Part shown: one piece after another, positions 1 to 9,600 of the stretch | How positions within the stretch are numbered: position 1 is the stretch's first letter | Layout of the letters: every line of letters starts with the position of its first letter | DNA from: Streptomyces sp. Sge12 | Lineage (GTDB): Bacteria > Actinomycetota > Actinomycetes > Streptomycetales > Streptomycetaceae | Length of the DNA stretch: 64,000 bases | Direction: 5' to 3' | NCBI RefSeq assembly: GCF_002080455.1 | Contig: NZ_CP020555.1 | Location: forward strand, 372,001-436,000 | The notes under the pieces: model-generated | Seen by the model: the letters and a program-made list of their open reading frames with translations, nothing else | The model's database searches: none | Told to the model about the DNA's origin: nothing | Translations under genes and position numbers: made by a program

Positions 1-776
1 GCATCGGCTCCGGTGAGGCCTCGCTGGTGGTGCCGGTGCGGCGCACGGACGGCAGCTGCGCCGCGCTCAAACTCCAGATGCCCCGCGAGGAGACGACCGC
101 CGCGCTGATCGGGCTGCGGGCATGGAACGGCGACGGCATCGTGCGGCTCCTCGACCACGACCCGGAGAGCGGCGCCGTGCTGCTGGAGCGCCTGGACGGC
201 GCACGCACCCTGGCCTGCGTCGAGGACGACGACCTGGCCATGCGCATCCTGGCCGGGCTCATGGCCCGGCTGCACTCCGTCCCGGCGCCCGAGGGCCTGC
301 GCAACCTCGGTGACATCGCCCGGGACATGCTGGCGTCCGTGCCGGCGGCCGGCGCCGCTCTGCCGGACCCCGTGGACCGTCGGCGGCTGCACGGCTGGGC
401 CTCGGCGGTCACCGAGCTGGTCGGCGATCCCGGCGACCGGATGCTGCACTGGGACCTGCACTACGGCAACGTGCTCGCCGCCGAGCGCGAGCCGTGGCTC
501 GCCATCGACCCCGAACCCCTGATCGGCGACCCGGGCTTCGACCTGTGGCCGGCGCTGGACACCGGCTGGGAGGAACTGCACGCCACCGGCGATGCTCCCC
601 GCATCGTGCGGCGCCGCTTCGACCTGCTGACCGAGGCGCTCGGGCTGGACCGCCGACGCGCGGCCGGCTGGACCTTGGCCCGGCTGCTGCAGAACACGCT
701 GTGGGACATCGAGGACGGCCGGACCGCCATCGACCCCTCCCAGACGGCCGTGGCCGACGCGCTGCCCCGCTTCTGA
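1..776 (+). CDS. Streptomycin 6-kinase-like aminoglycoside phosphotransferase (5' end missing)
   Basis: The reading frame is open from the first bases of the window, so the N-terminus lies upstream; a GTG at 27 is only internal. The visible part has the kinase catalytic loop HWDLHYGN at about residues 141-148 counted from that GTG, followed by the metal-binding stretch IDPEPLIGDPGFD. This is the layout of the APH(6)/streptomycin kinase branch of the aminoglycoside phosphotransferase fold, which transfers phosphate from ATP to an aminoglycoside hydroxyl in the cytoplasm. Many chromosomal Streptomyces members of this family have no proven drug substrate, so a role in resistance is inference. 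The gene converges on the LysR gene that ends at 827. Confidence 0.8.
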   Translation, partial: IGSGEASLVVPVRRTDGSCAALKLQMPREETTAALIGLRAWNGDGIVRLLDHDPESGAVLLERLDGARTLACVEDDDLAMRILAGLMARLHSVPAPEGLRNLGDIARDMLASVPAAGAALPDPVDRRRLHGWASAVTELVGDPGDRMLHWDLHYGNVLAAEREPWLAIDPEPLIGDPGFDLWPALDTGWEELHATGDAPRIVRRRFDLLTEALGLDRRRAAGWTLARLLQNTLWDIEDGRTAIDPSQTAVADALPRF

Positions 777-826
777 CGGGGCGTCGCGGCAGTTGCCGGT
801 CGTCCGGGCCCGGGACGTGCCACCGG

Positions 827-1786
827 TCAGTCCAGGGCCGGGTGCACCTCCGGGTGGGCGTCCCACCACTCCTTGTGGAAGGGGTTGTTGTCCACGTTGG
901 CCAGGTAGGCGCGGGCCGCGGCCCGGTACAGCAGTTCCGCCTGCCCGGCGGAGAGCGCCGCACGGCTCCAGGCGAGCCGGATGCGGCCCATGATGGGGGT
1001 GCCGACGAGCGGGCGCATCACCGTCCCCTCCCCCGGCGGGGCCGTCGGCTGGGTGAGCGCGACCGCGCGGCCCGCTGCGATCAGGTCGTGCTGCATCTTG
1101 CGGTCGGTGATCCGGTAGCGCAGTGAGGGGCTGAATCCGGCCTTCGCGCAGGCGGTGACGAGGGCCTCGGGGCCGCCGTCGTCGTCCTCGACCAGGGTCA
1201 TCCACGACTCCCCGGCCAGGTCGGCCAGTTCTATCCGGTCCAGGTCCGCGAGGGGGTGCCGCGCGGACAGCCGGATGCAGAACGGTTCCTTGGGGATCAG
1301 GGTCCGGGCCAGCGTTCCTTCCGGCAGCGGGACCTCGTGGTCGTTGACCTCCCCGTACACGATGGCGTCGTAGCGCCCGGCGCCGAGCATCCGCGCCAGC
1401 ACGGTGACGGAGTCCTCCAGGTCGACGGCGATCTCCCGGCCCGACATGGACAGGTCGGTCTGGGCGAGGAGGCCGTCGAGCAGCACGAGCATGATGCAGC
1501 CCAGCCGCAGCGGACTGCCGGCCGCTATGGCGCGCGCCTCCGCGCCCAGCGCGTCCATCTCGCTGAGCACGCGACGGGCCTTGGCCAGCACGAACTGGCC
1601 GAGCGCCGTGGGTTCCACGCCGCTGCGGCCGCGGAAGAACAGCTCGCCCCCGGTGACCCGTTCGATGCGGCGCAGCTGGGCGGAGAGTGCGGGCTGGGAC
1701 ACCCCGAGCCGCCGCGCCGCACCCCCCAGGCTGCCCGCCTCCGCAATCCGGCAGACGGCTTGCAGATGCCTCAACTCCAGCTGCAT
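827..1786 (-). CDS. LysR-family transcriptional regulator
   Basis: A 319-residue LysR-type regulator. The N-terminus [11 protein letters not shown] begins the classic winged helix-turn-helix, with [15 protein letters not shown] as the recognition region at about residues 20-35. A two-lobed effector-binding domain fills the rest. The ATG at 1786 is chosen because the family typically starts a few residues before the conserved LRHL stretch; an ATG 36 nt upstream would add 12 residues. It is divergent from the protease fusion starting at 1935, so control of that gene is likely by family habit. The effector is unknown. Confidence 0.9.
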   Translation of the reverse strand: MQLELRHLQAVCRIAEAGSLGGAARRLGVSQPALSAQLRRIERVTGGELFFRGRSGVEPTALGQFVLAKARRVLSEMDALGAEARAIAAGSPLRLGCIMLVLLDGLLAQTDLSMSGREIAVDLEDSVTVLARMLGAGRYDAIVYGEVNDHEVPLPEGTLARTLIPKEPFCIRLSARHPLADLDRIELADLAGESWMTLVEDDDGGPEALVTACAKAGFSPSLRYRITDRKMQHDLIAAGRAVALTQPTAPPGEGTVMRPLVGTPIMGRIRLAWSRAALSAGQAELLYRAAARAYLANVDNNPFHKEWWDAHPEVHPALD

Positions 1787-1820
1787 CCGGGCAGCGTACG
1801 AGTCGGGCCGCCGCGGCACC

Positions 1821-1836
1821 ATAACGCGGACCTTAT
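1821..1836. promoter_or_regulatory. Candidate LysR operator in the divergent region
   Basis: An ATAA-N8-TTAT inverted repeat lies between the LysR start (1786, minus) and the protease start (1935, plus). The short A/T arms stand out in GC-rich DNA. LysR regulators commonly bind T-rich/A-rich dyads in such divergent gaps. Binding is inference. Confidence 0.4.
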
Positions 1837-1934
1837 GCCTGCCGGGATGTCCCAATCTCGTCATGTTCACGCTCATACTCGGCCGCGAACGAGCACTCAT
1901 CCCCACCCCCCACCCCCCACGATCGGAGTGGACG

Positions 1935-4900
1935 TTGCATCCCAGCAGATGGACGGCGGCCGTGGCAGCGATGGCGCTGACCGCGAGCCTCGCCGGCGCC
2001 CTCGCCGGGACGGCATCGGCGGCGCAGCAGGCGCAGCCCTCCCCGTCCCAGAAGGACACACCGGCCGCACGCGCGGTCGCGGCCGCCGACCGGGCCGTCG
2101 ACAGCGGTCTCGACTCCCTGGTCAACTCCGCCCAGGAACAGTACGAACGACGCCTCGTCACCCCCTGGGTGAAGGACCTGTATTCCGTCTCGTACGAGCG
2201 CAGCTACCGCGGCCTGCCGGTCGTCGGCGGCGACGCGGTCGTCCTCGCGGACGGCAGCGGCAAGGTGCGTGCGCTCCAGTCCGCCTCCTCCGTGCGCATC
2301 GACGTGTCCACCAGGGCGTCGGTCTCCGCGAAGGACGCCGAGTCCACCTCGCGGGCCAGGCTGGTCTCGGTCGACAAGGTCGAGAGCAGCCGGCTCGTCG
2401 TCCGCCTCAAGGACGACAAGCCGGTACTGGCGTGGGAGACCGTGCTGAGCGGCCGTACGAAGACCGCGCCCAGCAGGCTGCACGTCTTCGTGGACGCGCG
2501 GACCGGCGCCTTCGTCGACAGCTACGACGAGGTGGTCGCGGGCACCGGCAACAGCAAGTGGAACGGGCCGGGTCCCGTCAGCATCGACACCACCAACTCG
2601 GGCTCCACGTACACGCTGCGCGACCCGAACCGGACCGGCCTGAGCTGTGCGGACTACAGCACGGGCACGGTCTTCACGAAGTCCTCCGACTCCTGGGGCA
2701 CCGGCAACCCCACGAGCAAGGAGACCGGCTGCGTGGACCTGATGTTCGCCGCGCAGAAGCAGTGGGACATGCTCTCGCAGTGGCTGGGCCGCAACGGTGT
2801 CAGCGGCAACGGGCGCAGCTTCCCGGCCAAGGTGGGCCTGAGCGATCTCAACGCCTACTGGGACGGCAGCTCGGTCACCATCGGGCGCAACAGCGCCAAC
2901 GAGTGGATCGCCGGCATCGACGTGGTGGCCCACGAGTACGGGCACGCCATCGACTCCAACACACCGGGCGGCACCAGCGGCCAGGAGTCGGGGCTCGGCG
3001 AGGCCACCGGTGACATCTTCGGGGCTCTGACCGAGGCCTTCGCCAACGAGCCGGCCCCGTACGACACTCCGGACTACACGGTCGGCGAGGTCATCAACCT
3101 CCAGGGCCGGGGGCCGATCCGCAACATGTACAACCCGCCGGCCGTGAACAACGACCCGGCCTGCTACAGCTCCGCGATACCCGGCACCGAGGTGCACGCG
3201 GCGGCCGGGCCGCTGAACCACTGGTTCTACCTGCTGGCCGAGGGCACCAGCCCGGGCGGCGGGAAGCCCAACAGCAGCACCTGCAACGGGAGCACGCTGA
3301 CCGGTGTGGGCGTACAGAACGCCGGCAAGATCTTCTACGGCGGCATGCTGCTCAAGACCAGCAGCATGTCCTACAAGAAGTACCGTACGGCGACGCTGAG
3401 TTCCGCCAAGTCACTGGACGCCACCTGCGACCTCTTCAACAAGACCAAGGCCGCCTGGGACGGCATCAGCGTGCCCGCCCAGTCCGCCGACCCGACCTGC
3501 ACCCCGAGCGGTCAGAACAACGACTTCTCGATGTCGCTGAACCCGTCGTCGGGCACCGTCCAGCAGGGCGGTTCGGTCACCACCACGGTCGGTACCGCGG
3601 TCACCACCGGTAACGCCCAGTCGGTGACGCTGACCGCGTCCGGTCTGCCGGCCGGTGTGAGCGCCTCCTTCAACCCGGCCACCGTGCAGTCCGGCCAGTC
3701 CTCGGTGCTGACCCTGACCGCCACCGCCAACGCGGCGCCCGGCGCGTCCACCGTCGTCGTCAAGGGCCAGGGCACGACCCTCTCCCACACGGTCGACTAC
3801 GCACTGAACGTCGGCGGAACCCAGCCCGGCAACGACCCGCCGGACATCGACGTCGCCAACGTGCAGGCGCACCTGGCCCAGTTCGGCACCATCGCGAGCC
3901 AGAACGGCGGCCACCGCCGTGCGGGCAGCGCCGGCTACACGCAGTCGCTGGCCTATGTGAAGGGCAAGCTGCAGGCGGCCGGTTACACCGTCACCGAGCA
4001 GAACTGCTCCTCCTGCACCTACCCGTCGAACAACCTGATCGCCGACTGGCCGGGCGGTCCCGCCGACCAGACCGTGATGTTCGGCGCCCACCTCGACGGC
4101 GTCTCGGCCGGCCCCGGCATCAACGACAACGGCTCGGGCTCCGCGACCCTGCTGGAGAACGCCCTCGTCCTCGCCCAGAAGAACCCGACGATGACCAAGC
4201 ACGTGCGCTTCGCCTGGTGGACCGACGAGGAGCAGGGCCTCAACGGCTCCCGTTTCTACGTCAACCAGCTGACCAGCGCGCAGCGCAGCGCCATCAAGGG
4301 CTACTACAACTTCGACATGGTCGGCTCCACCAACGGCGGCTACTTCATCAACAACGTCAACTCCACCACCGCCGCCCCGCTCAAGGCGTACTGGACCTCG
4401 CTGAACCTGGCGCCCGAGGAGAACACGGAGGGCCAGGGCCGCAGCGACGACTACTCCTTCCAGCAGGCGGGCATCCCCACGTCCGGCTACGCGGCCGGCG
4501 CGAGCGCCCGCAAGACCTCGGCGCAGGCCGCCAAGTGGGGCGGCACCGCCAATGCCGCCTACGACCCCTGCTACCACAGCTCCTGCGACACGACGAACAA
4601 CATCAACGCCACGGTGCTCAACCGCAGCGCCGACGGTGTCGCCTACGCCGTCTGGAAGCAGGCCGTCGGCGGTGAGACGCCCGCGCAGGACTTCTCCATC
4701 GGCGTCAGCCCGTCCGCGGGCAGCGCGGCCCCCGGCGGTTCCGCCTCCGCCACGGTGAACACCTCGACCGTGAGCGGCGCCGCCCAGACCGTCGCCCTCT
4801 CCGTCTCCGGCGCGCCGGCCGGGGTGACCGCGACGCTCAGCCCGACGTCGGTCCAGTCCGGCAGCTCCTCGGCGCTGTCCGTCCAGGTCGGTGCGAGCAC

Positions 4901-5444
4901 CGCGCCCGGCACCTACACCCTGACGATCACCGGCTCCGGCACCGTCAGCCACACCACCACCTACACGCTCACCGTCACCGGCGGCGGCACGTGCACCCCG
5001 CGCCAGCTGGTGGTCAACGGCGGCTTCGAGAACGGCGCCACCCCGTGGAGCGCGACCGCGGGCGTCATCACCAACCAGTCCGGCCAGACCCCGCACGGCG
5101 GCAGCTACAAGGCCTGGCTGAACGGTTACGGGTCCACCCACACGGACAGCGCCTCCCAGACGCTGGCCGTCCCGTCGGGCTGCTCCACGTACCGGCTCGG
5201 CTTCTTCCTCCACATCGACACGGACGAGACCGAGAACGTCGTCTACGACCGCTTCACCGTCTCGGTGGGCGGCCAGACGCTGGAGACCCTGTCCAACCTG
5301 AACGCGAACTCCGGCTACGCGGAGAAGTCCTACGACCTCTCGCAGTTCGCCGGTCAGAGCGTCACCCTGAAGTTCAGCGGCACGGAGGACCAGTCCCTCC
5401 AGACCTCCTTCGTCGTGGACGACGTCACCCTCCAGGTGAGCTGA
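1935..5444 (+). CDS. Secreted bimodular protease: M4 thermolysin-like plus M28 aminopeptidase
   Basis: A 1,169-residue exported protein. The TTG at 1935 is chosen because GGAG at 1925-1928 lies 6 nt before it and a signal peptide ending near ASAA (about residue 31) follows; an ATG at 1863 is possible but has a poor site. In order: signal peptide; FTP/PepSY-type propeptide (about 40-165); M4 domain with HEYGH at 333-337, GEATGD carrying the third zinc ligand (E356) and a later [11 protein letters not shown] segment; an Ig-like domain (about 520-630); M28 domain; a second Ig-like domain similar to the first; and a C-terminal NGGFE-type jelly-roll domain. In the M28 part H719, D731, E766, D794 and H881 have the spacing of the zinc ligands of Streptomyces griseus aminopeptidase, with E765 and Y880 at the catalytic positions. 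It should cut proteins internally and then trim N-termini outside the cell. Confidence 0.93.
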   Translation: MHPSRWTAAVAAMALTASLAGALAGTASAAQQAQPSPSQKDTPAARAVAAADRAVDSGLDSLVNSAQEQYERRLVTPWVKDLYSVSYERSYRGLPVVGGDAVVLADGSGKVRALQSASSVRIDVSTRASVSAKDAESTSRARLVSVDKVESSRLVVRLKDDKPVLAWETVLSGRTKTAPSRLHVFVDARTGAFVDSYDEVVAGTGNSKWNGPGPVSIDTTNSGSTYTLRDPNRTGLSCADYSTGTVFTKSSDSWGTGNPTSKETGCVDLMFAAQKQWDMLSQWLGRNGVSGNGRSFPAKVGLSDLNAYWDGSSVTIGRNSANEWIAGIDVVAHEYGHAIDSNTPGGTSGQESGLGEATGDIFGALTEAFANEPAPYDTPDYTVGEVINLQGRGPIRNMYNPPAVNNDPACYSSAIPGTEVHAAAGPLNHWFYLLAEGTSPGGGKPNSSTCNGSTLTGVGVQNAGKIFYGGMLLKTSSMSYKKYRTATLSSAKSLDATCDLFNKTKAAWDGISVPAQSADPTCTPSGQNNDFSMSLNPSSGTVQQGGSVTTTVGTAVTTGNAQSVTLTASGLPAGVSASFNPATVQSGQSSVLTLTATANAAPGASTVVVKGQGTTLSHTVDYALNVGGTQPGNDPPDIDVANVQAHLAQFGTIASQNGGHRRAGSAGYTQSLAYVKGKLQAAGYTVTEQNCSSCTYPSNNLIADWPGGPADQTVMFGAHLDGVSAGPGINDNGSGSATLLENALVLAQKNPTMTKHVRFAWWTDEEQGLNGSRFYVNQLTSAQRSAIKGYYNFDMVGSTNGGYFINNVNSTTAAPLKAYWTSLNLAPEENTEGQGRSDDYSFQQAGIPTSGYAAGASARKTSAQAAKWGGTANAAYDPCYHSSCDTTNNINATVLNRSADGVAYAVWKQAVGGETPAQDFSIGVSPSAGSAAPGGSASATVNTSTVSGAAQTVALSVSGAPAGVTATLSPTSVQSGSSSALSVQVGASTAPGTYTLTITGSGTVSHTTTYTLTVTGGGTCTPRQLVVNGGFENGATPWSATAGVITNQSGQTPHGGSYKAWLNGYGSTHTDSASQTLAVPSGCSTYRLGFFLHIDTDETENVVYDRFTVSVGGQTLETLSNLNANSGYAEKSYDLSQFAGQSVTLKFSGTEDQSLQTSFVVDDVTLQVS

Positions 5445-5473
5445 CGCCCACCTGAGCCCCCGACCGCAAACGA

Positions 5474-5512
5474 GCCCGGCCCGGCCCCCGTACCAAGGGG
5501 ACCGGGCCGGGC
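5474..5512. terminator. Bidirectional hairpin terminator
   Basis: Arms at 5474-5489 and 5497-5512 pair over 16 positions with one mismatch and a 7-nt loop. The hairpin lies between the protease fusion (plus) and the converging serine-hydrolase locus (minus). There is no U-tract, which is normal for Streptomyces. Confidence 0.75.
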
Positions 5513-5536
5513 CCGTTCGATGATCGGGTCATGGGC

Positions 5537-6673
5537 TCATCGGGCGGAGTCGGCCGGTGCGGACTCCTCCGGTGCGAACTCGGCCCGGAGGACCTCGGTG
5601 AAGACGCCGATCGGGTTGTTCCAGTCGGCGTTGATGCTCTGGGAGACGATGTGCAGGCCGTCGCGGGTGCCGTAGGTGTAGCAGAAGGAGCCGTGGAAGG
5701 CTCCGCCCATGCCCCAGACCGTCACGCCCGGTACCACCTCGATCGAGGAGATGCCGAGGCCGTAGGAGGTGTGGGGGATTTACTTGCCCTCGGGAGTGGG
5801 GCGGACGGCGAACATCTCGCGCTGCTCGGCGGGCGGCAGCAGCCGGCCGCCGAGCAGCTCGCCGAAGAACCGGTTGAGGTCCCGGGTGGTCGAGACCATG
5901 CCGCCGGCCGCCCAGGCGAAGGTGGTGTTCAGCTCGGTCACGTCATGGATCTCGGCATCGGCATCGGGCAGGTTGTTCTTGCTGTACAGACGGGTGTGCG
6001 GGCCGCGCAGGGCGTGCTCGTCGTCGCCCGGCACATACGTTCCGCCCAACGCGAGGGGGCGGGCGATGCGCTCCTCGACCTGGTCGGCGAAGCTCCTGCC
6101 GGTCGCCTTCTCGATGACGAGTCCGGCCAGGATGTAGCCGGTGTTGCTGTAGGTCCAGCCCTCGCCCGGCGCGAAGTCCGGGGCGTGCGACTGTGCGACC
6201 TCCACCAGTTGCTCGGGGCGGTAGCGGTCGTAGCGGTGCTCCAGGAAGGCGGCTCCGTAGTGCTGGGACGCGAGCTTCTCGTCCACGGCGTAGTTGAAGA
6301 CGCCGCCGGTCATGCTCAGCAGGTGCCGCAGGGTGATCCGGTCCGGGTCGTTGCCGTTGCCCCGGAGCAGTCCGGGTAACCACTGCTCGACGGTGTCGTC
6401 CAGCGTGAGCACGCCCTCGGCCGCCAGCTGGAGTACGAGGGCGGCCGTGAACGTCTTGGTGGTGCTGCCGATCCGGAACTCCTCCTCCGGCAGCCGCTCC
6501 CGGCCGGTCGTGGTGTCGGCCACCCCCGCGGCGCCGAACCACCGCCCCCGGAGGTCCAGGACCTCGGCTGCGGCGCCGGGGAGCCCGCCGCCCTCTCCCC
6601 CGCTCACCGCCCGGTCCAGGGCCTTCTGCACGGCCGTACGCGAACTCATGCTCTGGGGAACGGACTTGGCCAT
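5537..6673 (-). pseudogene. Serine hydrolase / D-Ala-D-Ala carboxypeptidase (S12) interrupted by in-frame TAA
   Basis: The ATG at 6673 follows a GAGGAG ribosome-binding site. Read through, the gene encodes a class-C beta-lactamase/R61-like serine hydrolase of about 378 residues. STTK supplies the active-site Ser-Lys and YSNTGY the second motif. At 5780-5782 the frame meets TAA, yet the same frame continues with family-like sequence (IPHTSYGLGIS, then CYTYGTRDG, then NADWNNPIGVF) to a TGA at 5537-5539. A single change of TAA to TAC would restore Tyr. The third active-site motif, normally G-H-G-G in this family, reads GMGG, so it also looks damaged. There is no recognisable secretion signal. 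Likely a recent pseudogene; a base-call error at the TAA cannot be excluded. Confidence 0.8.
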
Positions 6674-6826
6674 CACGGTCTCCTCGGTGCGAGTGATTCG
6701 CGGCTTCCCGACGAGGACGACGCTATGACGCGTGCCCGCGGCAGCGCTGGCCCGCTCCCGGCCAACATCGAGGACGGCCGGATCCTCCGGTCGCGCACCC
6801 CGGGCGCCCCCACCCCGGGCGCCCGC

Positions 6827-7105
6827 TCAGCGGCCCCCGCGGCCCCGCTCGGGAGCGATCATGGCGACCAGCCCGTAGTCGAGTTCCGCGCCGTCGACGA
6901 GGAGGGCCTCGACGGTGCGCGTGCTCGGGTCGATGTCGGCCTCCACGCCCTGCCCGCGGTAGCGGGGGTAACCCGTGGCACCCTGCTCGCCGGTCGCCTC
7001 GACCACGGCCGACCGCAGGGCCCGGTCCGCCGCGGACTCGCCGCGCAGGTTCTGGATGTGGTCGGGCACCAGCAGGATCTCGAAGCTCTGCGGCTCTGTG
7101 CTCAT
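6827..7105 (-). CDS. Small conserved-looking hypothetical protein
   Basis: A 92-residue soluble protein starting MSTEPQSFEILLVPDHIQNL with no signal peptide or membrane segment. The middle contains GATGYPRYRGQGVEADIDPSTR and the C-terminus is Gly/Arg-rich. It is not a family I recognise. Balanced amino-acid content and normal codon bias argue that it is real. It lies between two oppositely organised units, and its upstream ribosome-binding site is weak. Confidence 0.6.
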   Translation of the reverse strand: MSTEPQSFEILLVPDHIQNLRGESAADRALRSAVVEATGEQGATGYPRYRGQGVEADIDPSTRTVEALLVDGAELDYGLVAMIAPERGRGGR

Positions 7106-7204
7106 GGATCGACGCTACCGGATGAGGTGCCCCGGAGCGGGCGTGCACACGCCCCGCCTCGTAGGCTCTGCGGGACCCCCCCCACACGGATGAAGAGGCA
7201 CGAC

Positions 7205-7594
7205 ATGAGCGGCGACACCCCGAGCAGGATCCTCCTCGTGGCGAAGGAGACCACCCTGCGGGGCCTGCTGGAGCGCCTTCTGGTGGCCCGGGGGTTCGTC
7301 GTGGTCGACGGCGGGGGCGGGCGGGAGACCGTCTCGCTGCTGGGCAGCGCCGGCCCGATCGACCTGGTGATCTGCGAGCGCACCGGGCCGGGCCTGGACG
7401 AGGTGGCGCTGTTCGAGGAGATCCGGCGGGACCCCGATCACGGGCGGGTGCCGATCCTCGCGCTGCCGCCCGCGGATCCTGAGTGCACGGTGCGCGCCCT
7501 GGAGGCCGGTGTGAGCGACTGCCTGGCGAAGCCGTTCCATCCCGCCGAGTTCATGGCGCGCGTCGAGCGACTGGCCCGTCCTACCACGGCCTGA
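7205..7594 (+). CDS. Stand-alone degenerate receiver-domain protein
   Basis: 129 residues with a CheY-like fold and no DNA-binding output domain. The ATG at 7205 is preceded by AAGAGG with a 6-nt spacer; an ATG at 7190 would add five residues. The conserved Lys is present in CLAKPF (K109). The phosphoacceptor Asp position reads Glu (E58 in LVICERTGPG), and the acidic pair after strand 1 reads Lys-Glu (K14-E15). It is therefore unlikely to accept phosphate normally and could behave as a constitutively active-like or ligand-binding pseudo-receiver. No histidine kinase is nearby. Confidence 0.8.
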   Translation: MSGDTPSRILLVAKETTLRGLLERLLVARGFVVVDGGGGRETVSLLGSAGPIDLVICERTGPGLDEVALFEEIRRDPDHGRVPILALPPADPECTVRALEAGVSDCLAKPFHPAEFMARVERLARPTTA

Positions 7595-7896
7595 TTCCGC
7601 TCTTCGACCCGCGGCCGGTCGTCGGGATCCGGCCGGTCCGGGGCGGGGACTGCGATTGGCCGGACATCCCCTGGTCGGGGCCGCCCCGGGTTCCTACGAT
7701 TCGGGCACCCGGTCTTCACCGACCGGGAGTTGTCAGGGACATGCCCAGATTCCCCTTCCTGGGCCTGCCCGTTCCACCCTGCACACCGGTCTGTGACGAC
7801 CCGGCCCCGCTCTGGCCGGCCGCACCCCCCACCCTCCGGCACACAGGCATGCCCGCCTGCGCGCCGCCCGGTACCGAAGCAGTGGATTGGAGAACC
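7595..7896. other. Intergenic region upstream of the DUF4360 gene
   Basis: No convincing gene is seen in these 302 bases. A small GC-rich hairpin is present (arms 7708-7714 and 7721-7727). The rest presumably contains the terminator of the receiver gene and the promoter of the secreted-protein gene. Confidence 0.4.
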
Positions 7897-8547
7897 ATGT
7901 CCGGTGGATTCCTCGTGAGCGGCGCGATCGGCGCGCTGCTCACCGCCACCCTCCCCACGCACACCACCCCCTCCACCATCGTGGACCCGCCGCCCGACCG
8001 CATCGTCATCGAAGTCGCGACGGTCAACGGATCCGGGTGTCCCAAGGACACCGCGGAGGTCGCCGTGTCCCAGGACAACACCGCCTTCACCGTGACCTAC
8101 AGCCAGTACCTCGCACAGGTCGGCGGCGGCGCCCCGCCCACCGCGGCGCGCAAGAACTGCCAGCTCAGCCTGATCGTGCACGTGCCCCACGGCTTCACCT
8201 ACGCGGTCGCCAGCGCGGACTACCGCGGCTACGCCTCGCTCGCGCCCGGCGCGAAGGCCACCGAGAAGGCCTCGTACTACTTCCAGGGCTCGCCCGACAC
8301 CGCCGCACGCACCCACAACTTCAACGGGCCGCAGGAGGACAACTGGCAGGCCACCGACGTGACCGACTGGGCGCAACTGGTCTGGGCGCCGTGCGGGGTG
8401 CAGCGGAACTTCAACATCAACACCGAGCTGCGCGTCACCAGAGGCACCTCGTCCCCCTCGTCCACCAGCTACATGACGATGGACTCCACCGACGGCAGCA
8501 TCAACACGATCTATCACCTGGCCTGGAAGGAGTGCCCCGGCAAGTGA
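7897..8547 (+). CDS. DUF4360 family secreted protein
   Basis: 216 residues. The ATG at 7897 follows GGAG with suitable spacing. A short hydrophobic N-terminus (GFLVSGAIGALLTATL) acts as a signal sequence. The mature part has the DUF4360 pattern: NGSGCP near the start, then a stretch about DNTAFTVTYSQYLAQVG, paired cysteines in RKNCQLSL and APCGVQRN, and a C-terminal LAWKEC. Family members are small extracellular beta-rich proteins of unknown function in actinomycetes and fungi. The last 34 nt overlap the converging LysR gene. Confidence 0.85.
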   Translation: MSGGFLVSGAIGALLTATLPTHTTPSTIVDPPPDRIVIEVATVNGSGCPKDTAEVAVSQDNTAFTVTYSQYLAQVGGGAPPTAARKNCQLSLIVHVPHGFTYAVASADYRGYASLAPGAKATEKASYYFQGSPDTAARTHNFNGPQEDNWQATDVTDWAQLVWAPCGVQRNFNINTELRVTRGTSSPSSTSYMTMDSTDGSINTIYHLAWKECPGK

Positions 8548-9476
8548 TCCGCCCCGGCCGCCTCCCCCTGCGCGTGCCCGCGCAGCGGGGGGCGGTACCC
8601 GCGCTCCCGGACCAGGCGGGCGGTGAGCTCGGTGAAGGCACGGGCCGCGGCGCTCTCGTACGCGCTCTCCCGGCGCAGCAGCGTGACCGTTCGGGACGGG
8701 AGGGCCGGGTCCAGCGGTACGGGCCGCAGGTACGGGTGGTCGTGCGTAACGGCGTCCGGCAGCACGGTGGCCAGTGGGGTGCGCCGGACGATCTCGGTGA
8801 GGGCGTGCACGGAATTGGCCTCGACCGCGATGTGCGGCCTCACGCCGTGGGCGGCGAGATAGCCGTCGACGTGCTCGCGGGTGGCGAAGTCCCCGCTGAG
8901 CAGGGCGAGTCGGCGCATCGCGAGGTCACGTACGGGCAGCGGGCCGGGATCCGCGTCCACGGCGGTGACCAGGGCGAGGGCCTCGGTGAACAGCGCGGTC
9001 GCCGCGATCCCCGGCAGGTGCGGCCCCTCGAAGGCGAGGCCGAGGTCGTGGTCGTCGGCGAGCAGACCGGCTTCGATCCGGTCCTGCGGCATCTCCCGGA
9101 CCTCCAGGGTGATGCCGGGATGCGCGCTGTGCAGCCCCGCGACGAGCGGGCCGACGAGGTACGCGGTGAAGGTGGGGGTCAGCGCGAGGCGCAGATGGCC
9201 GCGGGAGAGATCGGCCAGGTCCAGCACGGCGCGCTCGGCGGCGGCCAGGTCCCGTAGGGCGCCGCGCGCGTAGTGGACGTACGTCGCGCCGGCGTCGGTG
9301 AGCCGCACGGCGCGGCCGGTACGGTCCAACAGCTGGACGCCGACGGTGCGTTCGAGCTGCTTCACCTGCTGCGACAGGGTGGGCTGGGAGATCCGCAGCT
9401 CTTCGGCGGCGCGGGTGAAGCTGCCGTGTTCGGCGACGGCGATCAGATAGCGCAGATGACGCAGTTCCAGGGCCAT
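8514..9476 (-). CDS. cynR: LysR-family regulator of the cyanate operon (CynR-like)
   Basis: A 320-residue LysR regulator with an N-terminal helix-turn-helix (RAAEELRISQPTLSQQVKQLE at about residues 20-40) and a periplasmic-binding-protein-like effector domain. It is divergent from a carbonic anhydrase and a cyanase gene, the same arrangement as cynR-cynTS in enteric bacteria, where CynR activates cynTS when cyanate is present. Assignment as CynR rests on this context. The 3' end overlaps the DUF4360 gene by 34 nt. Confidence 0.88.
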   Translation of the reverse strand: MALELRHLRYLIAVAEHGSFTRAAEELRISQPTLSQQVKQLERTVGVQLLDRTGRAVRLTDAGATYVHYARGALRDLAAAERAVLDLADLSRGHLRLALTPTFTAYLVGPLVAGLHSAHPGITLEVREMPQDRIEAGLLADDHDLGLAFEGPHLPGIAATALFTEALALVTAVDADPGPLPVRDLAMRRLALLSGDFATREHVDGYLAAHGVRPHIAVEANSVHALTEIVRRTPLATVLPDAVTHDHPYLRPVPLDPALPSRTVTLLRRESAYESAAARAFTELTARLVRERGYRPPLRGHAQGEAAGADHLPGHSFQAR

Positions 9477-9600
9477 GGATTCGACTATAGATGACATCGA
9501 TGACAGGCATGGATTTTGCGTCTTGGACACAATAGATGCAGGTCATGCATGGTGGAACACGTCAAGCCCCGTACGGGGCGCATCCCAGGAGGGAGTGACC
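9477..9600. promoter_or_regulatory. Divergent cynR/cynT control region
   Basis: This 124-bp gap is noticeably richer in A/T than its surroundings. It has two ATGACA direct repeats at about 9491-9505, a TTG...CAA segment at 9516-9532 and a perfect ATGCA-N5-TGCAT palindrome at 9536-9550. One or more are likely CynR sites and promoter elements; which is which cannot be decided by eye. A good AGGAGG-type site precedes the cynT ATG. Confidence 0.5.

Noticed and set aside
1..776. Proof of streptomycin resistance or a streptomycin cluster
   Set aside because: Only a partial kinase of a broad family is visible and no str biosynthesis gene follows.
5537..6673. Programmed stop-codon readthrough at TAA 5780-5782
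   Set aside because: No recoding signal is recognisable, and the degraded GMGG motif favours simple gene decay.
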